A DNA stretch of 64,000 nt. Source: Myroides profundi. Its GTDB lineage: Bacteria; Bacteroidota; Bacteroidia; Flavobacteriales; Flavobacteriaceae. The notes beneath the pieces are model-generated. The model saw nothing but the letters and a program-made list of their open reading frames with translations, was not told where the DNA came from and searched no databases. This document shows, piece by piece, positions 1-8,694 of the stretch (positions within the stretch are counted from its first letter, which is position 1; every line of letters starts with the position of its first letter). A program made the translations under genes and the position numbers. Where the stretch lies: contig NZ_CP010817.1 in NCBI RefSeq assembly GCF_000833025.1, forward strand, positions 2,542,001 through 2,606,000, written 5' to 3'.

Positions 1-883
1 TCTGGTATTGATGTAAAGCTAAAAAAGGACTAGAAGCTCCTGAATAACCAAACTCTTTCGAATAAAAAGGTACTTTTTCTTCTGGTAAGTGATAATGTGA
101 TTTAATAATCTTAATGTTTTTCAGTGATAACTGAGAGAATAAGAATAAACTGATATCTTCTATTTTCAGGTTGTTCTTTGCTAAGAAAACTTCTATTTTA
201 TCTAAAGCAAACTCTACACTTCCACTTCCATCAAATGATGTATCCCACATTGTTAATTCATCAGATAAAGAACAAGAGTGCCCTTGAGGAGGATACAGAA
301 CAGTATCACAAAAACTACTATCTGTATGATACATGACGTCTACTAATCCAGATGTAGTAGTCTCTTTCTCTACTATAAATGCAAAAGCAGAATCTGAAAA
401 ACAAAAAGCTGTTACAGGATTTTGACTATCTAGAATACGAGATAACTGATCAGAACACACTACTAGAGCATTTTTAGCTCTACTACTGCTATTGAGATAA
501 TGCGCTACTTGATCTAATGCTACAAATGCCCCAATACAATTAGCGTTAATATCATAACACATTGTATTATTCTTTCCTTGCAAAGCTTGGTGTATAAAGA
601 TAGAATCACAAGGGATCTGATGCTCTGGAGTACAAGTCACAAAGACAATAATATCTATTTCTTCTATTGAAATACCACTTTGCTTTAATACTCCTTTTGC
701 CGCCTCAATTCCCATAGAAACCGTAGTTTCCTTTGAATCTTTAGCTACTACAAATCGATTATGCCTACCAAGTGCTTCTTGTATCTTTTTCATAGAGACA
801 CCTTGGCTTTCGAATTGCTTAATTACTCCCTCATTGCATTCGACATTAGAGGGATGATAAAAATACGTGTGTTTCAATTTCAT
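1..883 (-). CDS. Beta-ketoacyl-ACP synthase III (FabH)-like protein, C-terminus beyond window
   Basis: About 294 codons are open from an ATG at 883 to the left edge, so the stop is outside the window. The fold family is thiolase/KAS III, which normally condenses acyl-CoA with malonyl-ACP. The nucleophile is visible: Cys116 in NANCIGAF, matching the usual A-A-C-x-G-F. The other two catalytic residues are not. Where FabH has H-Q-A-N the protein reads FSQLSLKNI, and where FabH has G-N-T-S-A-A-S it reads GYSGASS, so the His and Asn of the Cys-His-Asn triad are replaced by Ser and Tyr. A decarboxylating condensation is therefore unlikely; an acyltransferase or non-condensing role in a secondary pathway is my inference. 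The gene is first in its unit, being preceded by about 250 bases of AT-rich DNA and a terminator. Its downstream neighbours are not visible. Confidence 0.8.
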   Translation of the reverse strand, partial: MKLKHTYFYHPSNVECNEGVIKQFESQGVSMKKIQEALGRHNRFVVAKDSKETTVSMGIEAAKGVLKQSGISIEEIDIIVFVTCTPEHQIPCDSIFIHQALQGKNNTMCYDINANCIGAFVALDQVAHYLNSSSRAKNALVVCSDQLSRILDSQNPVTAFCFSDSAFAFIVEKETTTSGLVDVMYHTDSSFCDTVLYPPQGHSCSLSDELTMWDTSFDGSGSVEFALDKIEVFLAKNNLKIEDISLFLFSQLSLKNIKIIKSHYHLPEEKVPFYSKEFGYSGASSPFLALHQYQ

Positions 884-1133
884 ATTAAACTGTTTTTTGA
901 TTATTACTTTTTTCAACCACTCATAAAAGTATTACTTTTTATAAATAAAAAATAATATATATTTAAAACAACACCTAAAAAGCATATTTAAATTGTAATA
1001 ATTATAAATAATAAAAACATAAAACAGTAATAATATAAAATATTTTAACTCATATTAATTAATTCTTTTTAACTAGTACACACATTTCGGTTATTAAAAA
1101 TAATAGTACACTTTCAAAGATTATTATCTCCTC
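884..1133. other. AT-rich intergenic region
   Basis: Very AT-rich stretch between the KAS III-like gene and the hairpin at 1134. It should contain the leader and promoter of the leftward KAS III-like gene. I see no exact TTG/TAnnTTTG pair and no credible coding frame. Confidence 0.5.
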
Positions 1134-1180
1134 TAAAAATAAAAGCTTAGTATTAGATAATTACTAAGCTTTTATTTTTA
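1134..1180 (-). terminator. Long hairpin terminator after the DUF417 gene
   Basis: Perfect stem with arms 1134-1152 and 1162-1180 (core AAAAGCTTAGTA / TACTAAGCTTTT), with A/T-rich flanks on both sides. It sits just beyond the 3' end of the leftward DUF417 gene and could work in both directions. Confidence 0.8.
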
Positions 1181-1207
1181 CTTTATTTTATATTCTAAAC
1201 CTATTAA

Positions 1208-1810
1208 TCACTTATAAAGCAAATTACGTGCTGAATCACCAGCGATCACTAATCCTCCTGCCATCATGATAATATCCTTTAAGACTAGTCGTCCAGCACC
1301 TGATAAATAAGGGAATCCATAGTTAGGTGTAGGAAAATCACCTCCTAAATTAGGCACATATACTTCTGGAGTAGTGATTAGAAATGATAGTGTGACCAAA
1401 GACATGCCTAATGTTAATACCCCTCCTAAAAAACCGAGTCTAGGATACCATATCCCTAATAATACGAGTACCCCTATACTTACAATCACTGCACCTAGAA
1501 CATACGAAAACACATAAGTACCATTCTGTTTATGCCAATCAATGTTCTTCTGCACTACTTTGCCCTCGGGATTTTTATGTTGAGTGTATTCATATACTTC
1601 TTTGCCAGATTCATCTAATACTTTTTTTGTTGAATTTTGATAGAAAAAGCTCATAAAAGGGCTATTCGTTACAAAAGGTACGATACCATCCGCTTCATAT
1701 TGAAAAGCTTTTAACCCTCCTATCCAAACCATGACAATACAGATAGATAAACGAAGAAAATGAATCGATTTTACTTGTAAACTGCTAAATAATACTAAAA
1801 TTTGTTTCAT
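1208..1810 (-). CDS. DUF417 (YkgB/RclC-like) inner-membrane protein
   Basis: Multi-pass membrane protein of the DUF417 family. Recognisable blocks are MVWIGGLKAFQYEADGI, FVTNSPFMSFFYQ, LVTLSFLITTPE and the C-terminal GFPYLSGAGRLVLKD, all typical of E. coli RclC/YkgB, a membrane protein induced by reactive chlorine species; its biochemical activity is not established. Four hydrophobic segments are evident. I start it at the ATG at 1810 (M-K-Q-I-L) because family members begin just before the first membrane helix; an ATG eight codons upstream (1834) is the alternative. The AraC-family gene 65 bases upstream on the same strand recalls the rclR-rclC pairing, so a shared oxidative or chlorine-stress role is plausible but inferred. 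Confidence 0.85.
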   Translation of the reverse strand: MKQILVLFSSLQVKSIHFLRLSICIVMVWIGGLKAFQYEADGIVPFVTNSPFMSFFYQNSTKKVLDESGKEVYEYTQHKNPEGKVVQKNIDWHKQNGTYVFSYVLGAVIVSIGVLVLLGIWYPRLGFLGGVLTLGMSLVTLSFLITTPEVYVPNLGGDFPTPNYGFPYLSGAGRLVLKDIIMMAGGLVIAGDSARNLLYK

Positions 1811-1875
1811 TGGTTTTATTTTATTTTTCAACAAAACTAGATAGTTTAGCAGAGGAATAACATGGACTATTCCTT

Positions 1876-2712
1876 CTATTCCATAGACTTTTTTGCCACT
1901 ACTGATATTCCTACTTGTTCTCTGAATATCTTAGGAGATACGCCTACTTCTTTCTTAAAATAACGGCTAAAATAAAACTCATCCTCAAATCCTAATAACT
2001 TAGCTATCTCCTTTACACTTTTATAAGTTAGATGAAGTTGTTTTTTTGCTTCCAAAATAAGGCGCTCTTGGATTAATTTAGAAGGTGTTTTTCCATAATA
2101 CTTTCTAACCTTTTTACTAAACACATCAACAGATAAATGATACTGCTCTGCATAAAATGCTACCGCTCTAGACTCCATAAAATGCTCTTCTAGCATCTCT
2201 TGAAAGCTAGCTATATCTTCTAAGGACAGCCCTGAAGTCTTTTGTTTCTTATTGATCAACTGTTTCTCTTTACTACTCAGTGCTAATACCAATTGTAAAT
2301 ACGTCTTGAGAATCGGAATATCATAAGCAGACTGTTGGTGTTCTAATTGCTCTATTTTATCAAAAAGCTGAGTCAATTCTAGAAATAAAGATGGCTGAAT
2401 AGGAACATAAGGAACATCAAATAATGTATTAAATAAGACTCCATTACATGCTACCTCCTCTTTGTGATATTCTATACAATAAAAGTCTCCATGAAACTGT
2501 ATAGTCTTCATTGACTTAATATCTACTTTCTCCCATGTCAACAACTGATAAGGAGATAAAAATAAGATATACTGTCCAGAACAAGAATATCTATTAAAAT
2601 CTAAAGAAAAAGTAGCTTCACCATCTATCAGAATAGCAAAATAATAAGGCTTATCTATAGGAGATAACGCTCCCTCTAACTGCTGTGTACTTACTTTTAT
2701 AGGATAATGCAT
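1876..2712 (-). CDS. AraC-family transcriptional regulator
   Basis: 278-aa regulator. The N-terminal ~150 residues have a cupin-like ligand-binding pattern, and the C-terminus (about 170-265) carries the two AraC helix-turn-helix motifs, including VDVFSKKVRKYYGKTP and the diagnostic LGFEDEFYFSRYFKKEVG-SP. It lies immediately upstream of and co-directional with the DUF417 gene, which is its most likely target or operon partner. The effector is unknown. The N-terminus has few cysteines, so a direct copy of RclR redox chemistry cannot be assumed. Confidence 0.9.
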   Translation of the reverse strand: MHYPIKVSTQQLEGALSPIDKPYYFAILIDGEATFSLDFNRYSCSGQYILFLSPYQLLTWEKVDIKSMKTIQFHGDFYCIEYHKEEVACNGVLFNTLFDVPYVPIQPSLFLELTQLFDKIEQLEHQQSAYDIPILKTYLQLVLALSSKEKQLINKKQKTSGLSLEDIASFQEMLEEHFMESRAVAFYAEQYHLSVDVFSKKVRKYYGKTPSKLIQERLILEAKKQLHLTYKSVKEIAKLLGFEDEFYFSRYFKKEVGVSPKIFREQVGISVVAKKSME

Positions 2713-2813
2713 AATAAATAACGTAATAATTGTGTTTCAAAAAAGAACTCTATATAACTACTTTACTTACAAAGGCTAGAGAACATAAGACAATTCTCTA
2801 GCTAATATTTTAT

Positions 2814-3656
2814 CTATATCATTGTCTGATCTAACTTATAGCTATCTTCTAAAAAGTGATACTTAGTAATCTTCCCTTCTATCACTTTAAAAATCGCAAC
2901 ATAAGGAGATTCGAACACCTGATCACTCTTCATAATCTTAGAGGACAGATATCCTACAGCAGTAGCATTAACACCATCTACAGCAATAAAGTCTACTGTA
3001 AAGCTCTTAGGCTCTACATAGAGGGGATGCAGTTCTAAGAAGCCCTTCTCTACCTCCTGCTTCGTTGTTTTCTTCCCTAACCATGGAAACTTCTCTTCAT
3101 TACCAGGAATATCCCAATCTACTCCTTCTGTGAAAAGATCTAGTATATTACCCTTCGTGTTACCTAATAATATATCGTAAAACTGAATAACAGTAGCCCT
3201 AGTTATCTGTTCTTCTGTCATATTGTTCCCCTGCCCTTTAAGCAAGCTAGAGATATACGCATCTTGTCCTGCCAGATCTGGATCTACATAACTATGCATA
3301 CGAATAATCTGATGGGCTCTAAACTCAAATACAGAGGCGAACTTACCAAATGAGGTATTGTGATTAGGAAATGTAATTCCATTACTAGATTGTCCGTACT
3401 CATGTCCTTCTACAATAACGTAATTATCTCTTTCTATAAAGTTAAACTTCTCTAGGTCAAAGGCTAATGAATTGACGACTTGTTTTATTTGTTTTGTAAA
3501 GTTATCTATCCCTTCTCTTCCTTTGCCGAAGCCAAACTTAGGGTAAAAGATTTCTACATCTGCTGCAAATAATTTAAAGTAAGTATCCTCTCCAAATTCA
3601 CCTTGATTTATATAATTATAATACGCTTTCGTTAGTTCTAAATTAGTCATATTCAT
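2814..3656 (-). CDS. Tandem SnoaL/NTF2-like domain protein
   Basis: 280-aa soluble protein with two successive cone-shaped NTF2/SnoaL-type domains: about residues 3-130 (LTKAYYNYINQGEF... down to IIRMHSYVDPDLAGQD) and about 147-275 (VIQFYDILLGNTKGN... down to KITKYHFLEDSY). Both halves show the usual pattern of an N-terminal helix pair, G-x-E/K-x-I, and a final strand ending in an aromatic plus acidic residue. Such domains bind or isomerise small hydrophobic molecules; the substrate cannot be read from sequence. An alternative start is the ATG two codons downstream (3650). It is separated from neighbours by about 100 and 230 bases, so is probably monocistronic. Single-domain homologues are more usual, so the fused duplication is mildly unusual. 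Confidence 0.75.
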   Translation of the reverse strand: MNMTNLELTKAYYNYINQGEFGEDTYFKLFAADVEIFYPKFGFGKGREGIDNFTKQIKQVVNSLAFDLEKFNFIERDNYVIVEGHEYGQSSNGITFPNHNTSFGKFASVFEFRAHQIIRMHSYVDPDLAGQDAYISSLLKGQGNNMTEEQITRATVIQFYDILLGNTKGNILDLFTEGVDWDIPGNEEKFPWLGKKTTKQEVEKGFLELHPLYVEPKSFTVDFIAVDGVNATAVGYLSSKIMKSDQVFESPYVAIFKVIEGKITKYHFLEDSYKLDQTMI

Positions 3657-3773
3657 TTTTCATTTTATATGTCTAGTAAAGATAATAGGAAGAAAACGCT
3701 CTGAAAACATTTTATGATTCTTCTAAGAATAGATATAGCAGAAGGTCTTCTTATAACTACTCTACACAAACAG

Positions 3774-3806
3774 AAAAAGCCCAGTACCTAACGATACTGA
3801 GCCCTT
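3774..3806 (-). terminator. Terminator of the metallophosphoesterase gene
   Basis: On the minus strand an imperfect GC-rich hairpin (GGCTCAGTATC / GTACTGGGC) is followed by a run of five T. It lies about 85 bases past the stop of the leftward phosphoesterase gene. Confidence 0.65.
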
Positions 3807-3890
3807 TCAACACACTTAATTTAAATTCTGATTCGATTATAAGCGAGCTCGCTATAATGATGAAGAATCTAAACCTTATAAAAAACTATA

Positions 3891-5468
3891 CTATTTACTT
3901 TTCTCTATTCTATAGGTTTTGTGTTCTATATGTTCTCTACCAAACATATCTGTCACCTTCACCTCTACTTTATGCTCTCCTAACCCAATATTAAAAGGTA
4001 GCTTAGCACTCCATAAATGAGATGACTTAATCGGGTGAGATGGTTTCTTTCCAGTTAATAGTTTCTCTGTCAAATCATACTTTTGAACTGCTGCGTAGAA
4101 GCTTGGGTCAAAACTCTCTTCTTTCTTCATCTCTTTCCATTCTCCTCCATCTATTCTATACTGTACTAGATCTTTCTCTGTTCCCATAAAGACATTTGTA
4201 TATACCTGATAGTTATTCGATTTCTTATCCGCAATGACCTTAGGCATAAACAATTCCATTTTATAATCATCTGATGCTCCCGATACTTTATAGTCTAACT
4301 CATACTGATTCCCCTTAACTACTAAAGTAGCATACCCTCTAGGAGTCCCATCTCTCATAGTAGAAGCAGGCACGCCTAACTCGTTAAACTCTCCTGAGTA
4401 CCAGTCTCCTGACGTTGTCCCAACATTATACTCATGTAATGGTTTTATACCTGACCATCCCTGTTCTTTCGTATAGAACTGATGCATCTGATAGTGAGTA
4501 TGTGCAGATAATAGTAAGATATTCTCATGCTCTTTTAAAATATCTAACAACTGTTGTCTAGACTCTTGATCGAAGTGTTTTTCGTTTCCTACAAATAATG
4601 GAATATGAAAAGAGATTACCACTAACTTATCTTTAGGAACGAACTTCAGATTATTCTTCACAAAGTCTAATTGATCTTGTCTAAAACCACCTAGGTATCC
4701 TTTCTTTTTAATTGGGTGAGGATATAGAATATCATCTAATACGATAAAGTGAGCATCGCCATAATTAAAGGCATAATTAGCTGGTCCGAAGTTCTTCTCA
4801 AAGGTCTCATCAGAATAGATATCTTCTGTTGCCTCATAGTTCATATCGTGATTTCCCATCACATTATACCATGGTAGCCCCACTTCTTTCATCACCTCTT
4901 TATAAGGCGTATGCAAGTCTAATTTATCTCCTACTAGATCACCTAGACTGATACCAAAAGAGATTCCTTCTGTCTTATTCTTTACCTCATCTACTACTGC
5001 TTTTTTAAAGTAATCTAGTTCCTCTAGACTATATGGTTGAGGATCTCCAAAGATAAAAGCCTTAAAATCTGCTGACTCCTCTTGTGCGATCAGCCCAAAG
5101 TTTACTTCTTTTGGTAATTTCCCTGTAGGAGCTACTCCTTCATACTTAGTTCCTATTGGTGATCCCTTAGGTTTATGGGTTACATAAGAGGCAGGCAGAT
5201 TATATTGATCTAATACAGTAGCGTATTGACTTGGTTTAATCACAAAGATTTGATTGTCTCCCGTTAGAGGTAGCTCATACTGTCCTTTATCATCAGTCTG
5301 TACGACCTCCACGCCATTAGATACACTTACCCCAGCTAATACCTTTTCACTTCTATCTTTTTTCCCGTTCTTATTAGCATCCTCAAATACATAGCCACGA
5401 ACACTAGTCTGTCCTATCGCTAATGCTGCCGTAAATAAGAAGGCAACAGTAAAGAATCTTTTTTTCAT
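3891..5468 (-). CDS. Secreted calcineurin-like metallophosphoesterase
   Basis: 525 aa with a signal peptide ending about residue 20 (AIGQ-TSV). Domains in order: an N-terminal Ig-like/prealbumin-like domain (about 22-90, starting SVRGYVFEDANKNGKKD), a metallophosphatase core (about 135-350), and a C-terminal beta domain (about 370-520). Metal-binding motifs are visible: GDPQ, SLGDLVGD, VMGNHD, ISFHIPL and SAHTHYQMH, in the correct order for a dinuclear centre. This three-domain layout is the MetallophosN-Metallophos-MetallophosC architecture common in Bacteroidota envelopes. The likely role is hydrolysis of phosphomonoesters or phosphodiesters in the periplasm or at the surface; the natural substrate is unknown. 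It is transcribed alone, with its own terminator. Confidence 0.9.
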   Translation of the reverse strand: MKKRFFTVAFLFTAALAIGQTSVRGYVFEDANKNGKKDRSEKVLAGVSVSNGVEVVQTDDKGQYELPLTGDNQIFVIKPSQYATVLDQYNLPASYVTHKPKGSPIGTKYEGVAPTGKLPKEVNFGLIAQEESADFKAFIFGDPQPYSLEELDYFKKAVVDEVKNKTEGISFGISLGDLVGDKLDLHTPYKEVMKEVGLPWYNVMGNHDMNYEATEDIYSDETFEKNFGPANYAFNYGDAHFIVLDDILYPHPIKKKGYLGGFRQDQLDFVKNNLKFVPKDKLVVISFHIPLFVGNEKHFDQESRQQLLDILKEHENILLLSAHTHYQMHQFYTKEQGWSGIKPLHEYNVGTTSGDWYSGEFNELGVPASTMRDGTPRGYATLVVKGNQYELDYKVSGASDDYKMELFMPKVIADKKSNNYQVYTNVFMGTEKDLVQYRIDGGEWKEMKKEESFDPSFYAAVQKYDLTEKLLTGKKPSHPIKSSHLWSAKLPFNIGLGEHKVEVKVTDMFGREHIEHKTYRIEKSK

Positions 5469-5757
5469 TATATATGGTTTATGTTGTTATAAATAGAGCG
5501 TATTAAAGTATTTCGTTACTAAAAAGAATATTTAATGGTTTAATAATATCCTCTTACTGTTCAGAATGTCACTTTTTTTCAATGCCCAAAATTAGCGATG
5601 TCTTCCTATACGAATCTTACGCTATTGTTAAGCTTAGGTAACTTCTGTGTTTTGTGGCATCTTTATTACAAAAAGCCTATAAACGAAAAAACTTACGCTA
5701 TGCATATCTATCACCATACCCTTAATTATAATGAACCTTGATTTTATAGCATAAAAA
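5469..5757. other. Intergenic region without recognised genes
   Basis: About 290 bases between the phosphoesterase start and the terminator of the next leftward gene. It should contain the phosphoesterase promoter, but I could not place a convincing element. No ORF of note. Confidence 0.5.
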
Positions 5758-5778
5758 AAGCAACCCTAGGGTTGCTTT
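5756..5778 (-). terminator. Terminator of the alpha/beta-hydrolase gene
   Basis: Perfect palindrome AAGCAACCCTAGGGTTGCTT preceded on the plus strand by an A-run, which gives a T-run in the minus-strand transcript. It lies 7 bases beyond the stop codon of the leftward hydrolase gene. Confidence 0.85.
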
Positions 5779-5784
5779 GCTATT

Positions 5785-6348
5785 TTAGTTTACTTCTACT
5801 TCCGGTCTTACACTTTTATTGACAATATAACCTATTATATAGCCAACATAATTGATAAACCCTTCTAACCTATGATTATCATCTACATAGATCACAGTAC
5901 TATTAGAAGCATTATTCTTTACATCAAAATTACTAAAGTCAATTACCTCATCTTCTTTAGCCATAATTACTAATGCATCCTCTACATTGTTTATTTTTAT
6001 TAAACTCTCTTGAAGATTCTCTGTAAACTGTAGATCAGCATTAAGACGTTTATCATAGTCTAGCAATGGACTTGTTAGTACTAATATTGTCTTTAACCCT
6101 AGTGCTTTACGAGCTTCTCTTACTTGGTACGCTAGATTAGCTCCAGTAGAGTCTCCTACTAAAATGATCTGTTCAATCTCTGCTGTCTGTCTTACAGCGG
6201 TTTGTAATAACAACTTAAAGTCTGTGTTCTCATCCCATTCAAAAACCGCAGCTGGAAAGTCTGGCAAAGATTCTTTTATATTATAAAATTTACGTGATTC
6301 TCTGTTTGATCCATATCCATGGATATATAGTAAAAAAAGGTTGTCCAT
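5785..6348 (-). CDS. YqiA-like alpha/beta-hydrolase (putative esterase)
   Basis: 187-aa single-domain hydrolase. The oxyanion region LLYIHGYGS is at residues 7-14, the nucleophile elbow GDSTGA holds Ser67, and the acid and base are probably Asp in KEDEVIDF and His in DDNHRLEGF near the C-terminus, a complete Ser-Asp-His set. Size and motif spacing fit the UPF0227/YqiA esterase group. No signal peptide, so cytoplasmic. It is preceded by a good flavobacterial promoter and followed by its own terminator, so is monocistronic. Substrate unknown. Confidence 0.8.
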   Translation of the reverse strand: MDNLFLLYIHGYGSNRESRKFYNIKESLPDFPAAVFEWDENTDFKLLLQTAVRQTAEIEQIILVGDSTGANLAYQVREARKALGLKTILVLTSPLLDYDKRLNADLQFTENLQESLIKINNVEDALVIMAKEDEVIDFSNFDVKNNASNSTVIYVDDNHRLEGFINYVGYIIGYIVNKSVRPEVEVN

Positions 6349-6396
6349 TGTTTATTATTTAATTAGTCAATAGTAATCATCTATACTATCGCAGGC

Positions 6397-6426
6397 TAAA
6401 TGTACAGTAATCCATTACATATACAA
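6397..6426 (-). promoter_or_regulatory. Flavobacterial-type promoter of the YqiA-like gene
   Basis: Minus-strand TTG (6424-6426), a 19-base spacer, then TACATTTA (6397-6404), one mismatch from the TAnnTTTG consensus. It lies about 50 bases upstream of the ATG at 6348. Confidence 0.55.
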
Positions 6427-6597
6427 GCTTTTTTTATAAAAAACATTTTAAAACACACGATAAACAACGTTTTCATCAATGCACAAAGAAATATTATTCG
6501 CATTATTAACATTTCTTACTTAAATTAATTTGTATCTTGGAGGAAGATTTCTTACCCACTCAACTAACGATAATGTAACCGAAAAAACAAAACCGTT

Positions 6598-7224
6598 ATG
6601 AAACAAGCGAATCAACAAGTGCTAAATGCATTACTATCTCCTGAGGAGTACACGCGTATTCTACAAAGTACTAAAGATACCATACCTGAAGATGCCTTAT
6701 TTAACTTCTTGCTTAAGAACAAAATCTTATATGAAGTCAATGCTAATGCTCCGCATCTAGATAGTGATGCCATTTCTTTTATCAGCCAAAGAATGAATAC
6801 ACTAGGGGAAGATTTCGTAATCAATGAAAAGAAATTAGACAAAAAAGTCTCTAAAGCTGTAAAAAAAGAAAAGATTGACAAAGAGGAAGCTCTTGCTTAT
6901 ATGATTAATCAAATCCGTAAGAAACTACCTAAGAATTATACGGTCTGCAATTTAGAGAGAGGAGATGAAGCTTATTATATAGGAGTAATCAAGAAAAAAG
7001 AACTCAAAAAGATAAGTAAGTTGAACCTTGACTTTGGGGTATTCCATAAATTTATAACAACACCTGATCAAGAGCCCTTCTATGTTATAGAATGCTCGTG
7101 TGGTACTACTTATATATGGGAGACTCAAGAAGAAGATGTAGATCCTAGCAAAGGTGTATGTCATAATTGTGGCAAATCATTTGCAGATCAAAATACACAT
7201 CTTAGCAATGAAATAAAAGAATAA
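6598..7224 (+). CDS. Hypothetical protein with C-terminal zinc ribbon
   Basis: 208-aa protein that I do not recognise. It is lysine- and acid-rich with no signal peptide or membrane segment, so is cytoplasmic. The middle (about 75-105) is highly charged and probably helical. Near the C-terminus CSCGTTYIWE and GVCHNCGKSF give a C-x-C plus C-x2-C arrangement (about 160-190) that could bind one zinc ion. It starts a rightward group with the two lipoprotein genes, 50 bases before the first, but whether they share a transcript is unclear. Confidence 0.7.
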   Translation: MKQANQQVLNALLSPEEYTRILQSTKDTIPEDALFNFLLKNKILYEVNANAPHLDSDAISFISQRMNTLGEDFVINEKKLDKKVSKAVKKEKIDKEEALAYMINQIRKKLPKNYTVCNLERGDEAYYIGVIKKKELKKISKLNLDFGVFHKFITTPDQEPFYVIECSCGTTYIWETQEEDVDPSKGVCHNCGKSFADQNTHLSNEIKE

Positions 7225-7274
7225 ATATATCTAGGTATTGTCTATCTTTACTTTATGATTAATGTTTTTTAGAA

Positions 7275-7880
7275 ATGATTAAATTCAGTAGATTATTTAT
7301 TCCGCTATTATCACTAGGTCTTCTTACTATTAGCTGTAGTAGTGATGATGATATCAAAATCACTCCACCTGTAGAAGAGAAAATTATTGATCTAACGGAG
7401 CCTCATACCTATAGTTTTAACTCTGTATTTATAGAACAGCAAAGTACCTTCATAGATAAAGCAATTACCAATCAAGGGACAATAACTTTGGACCAAAGTT
7501 GGGAAAAGGAAATAGAAGCTATCCGACCTGTATCCATGACATTAGATGGAGAGCGCCTACGTGTAATACTAAACAATGGTAAGGATACAAACTATGTGAT
7601 CAAACTGATAGAGCATACTATCTACTTTATCAGAGGTGATGGCGTTCTTCTACCAGCTGCTACACTTGCTGAAGATAATAAAAGTATAACACTATACTCT
7701 TCTTTCTATCAAATAGATGGATTAGACAAGGTCTCATTAATGACACAAAAAGAAGAAATACACGACTATCAAGCAATCGATTTATTATCCTTTACCAAAC
7801 AATTCGATCATCTAAAAGATATTAAAGGAAAGTATTTACGCATTTCACTTGAATATAAAATAGTACAAGGAGCTCCATGA
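7275..7880 (+). CDS. Putative surface lipoprotein (paralogue 1)
   Basis: 201 aa. The signal peptide ends in the lipobox LLTISC with Cys at about residue 21, followed by SSDDD. An acidic stretch right after the lipid-bearing Cys is the lipoprotein export signal that sends Bacteroidota lipoproteins to the cell surface, so a surface location is inferred. The body is related to the product of the next gene: both contain a SWEKE/SKEWEP block, a ...DNKSIT/EDKKSLSVYSSF strand and a YLRISLEY/YLEVAFEY C-terminus. No known enzymatic motif. The stop codon TGA lies inside the loop of the terminator hairpin. Confidence 0.75.
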   Translation: MIKFSRLFIPLLSLGLLTISCSSDDDIKITPPVEEKIIDLTEPHTYSFNSVFIEQQSTFIDKAITNQGTITLDQSWEKEIEAIRPVSMTLDGERLRVILNNGKDTNYVIKLIEHTIYFIRGDGVLLPAATLAEDNKSITLYSSFYQIDGLDKVSLMTQKEEIHDYQAIDLLSFTKQFDHLKDIKGKYLRISLEYKIVQGAP

Positions 7881-7890
7881 GCTCCTTTTT
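7867..7890 (+). terminator. Terminator overlapping the lipoprotein stop codon
   Basis: AAGGAGCTC-CATGA-GCTCCTT followed by T6. The coding sequence runs into the hairpin and its TGA stop (7878-7880) lies in the loop. The same hairpin occurs at 9556-9577. Confidence 0.85.
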
Positions 7891-8085
7891 TATTGCTTTT
7901 TCATTATTATTCAAAAGACATATTTTGACATAATCATCAGTACTTATATCAACATCAACTAAATAGTATTACACATATTTTTACGCAATCTTCTTTACGG
8001 TATAAATCACACAATTGAGGATAATTAACATTGTTAATTTTAACAAAAACACATATCTTACACCTTGTAACAAACACGAATTGAT

Positions 8086-8688
8086 ATGATACGTACCACT
8101 GCAAAATTATTTAGCCTGTGTCTAGCTATAGGAGTTATTACTGCTTCTTGTAGTAGTGATGACAGCAGCCCAGTAAAGCCACCTATTGTTGACCCAGAGA
8201 AACCTGAGCCTGCCACAGCAATTACTTTTGATTTTAGTACTCAGAATATTGTTAAGCAAGTATCTTTTAAAGACAATGCGACTACAGATCTAGGAACTAC
8301 TGTCTCTAAAGAATGGGAACCTACTCTAGCCTACTTAAAACCTATCCAACTAACTTTAGATAAAGAAAAGTTAGTGGTTACTTATAACGAAAGTAAAGTA
8401 AAAGAATATACTGTTAAGATAGAGAATAACAATATCGTAATCCAAGCGACTAAAGACCATCCGTCTTATACTTTCGCTAAAATATCAGAGGACAAAAAGA
8501 GTCTATCTGTATACTCTTCGTTCTTCCGTATTAAGGGAACACATAAGACATTAAATGTAAACAACGTCGCTTCTCTTCAAGAATACGGAGAAGTAGACTA
8601 CACTACATTCAAAAAGAGATATGATTACTTAAAGAATACTAGTGGCAAATATTTAGAAGTTGCCTTCGAATACGAATCAAAAAACTAA
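8086..8688 (+). CDS. Putative surface lipoprotein (paralogue 2)
   Basis: 200 aa, with a lipobox ending VITASC at about residue 22, followed by SSDDSS and a proline-rich tether (PVKPPIVDPEKPEP), the usual layout of a surface-exposed Bacteroidota lipoprotein. The remainder aligns along its length with the preceding lipoprotein, indicating a tandem duplication. Function unknown. Six bases separate its stop from the start of the next exported protein, so these two are very likely co-transcribed and may work together at the envelope. Confidence 0.75.
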   Translation: MIRTTAKLFSLCLAIGVITASCSSDDSSPVKPPIVDPEKPEPATAITFDFSTQNIVKQVSFKDNATTDLGTTVSKEWEPTLAYLKPIQLTLDKEKLVVTYNESKVKEYTVKIENNNIVIQATKDHPSYTFAKISEDKKSLSVYSSFFRIKGTHKTLNVNNVASLQEYGEVDYTTFKKRYDYLKNTSGKYLEVAFEYESKN

Positions 8689-8694
8689 GACATC

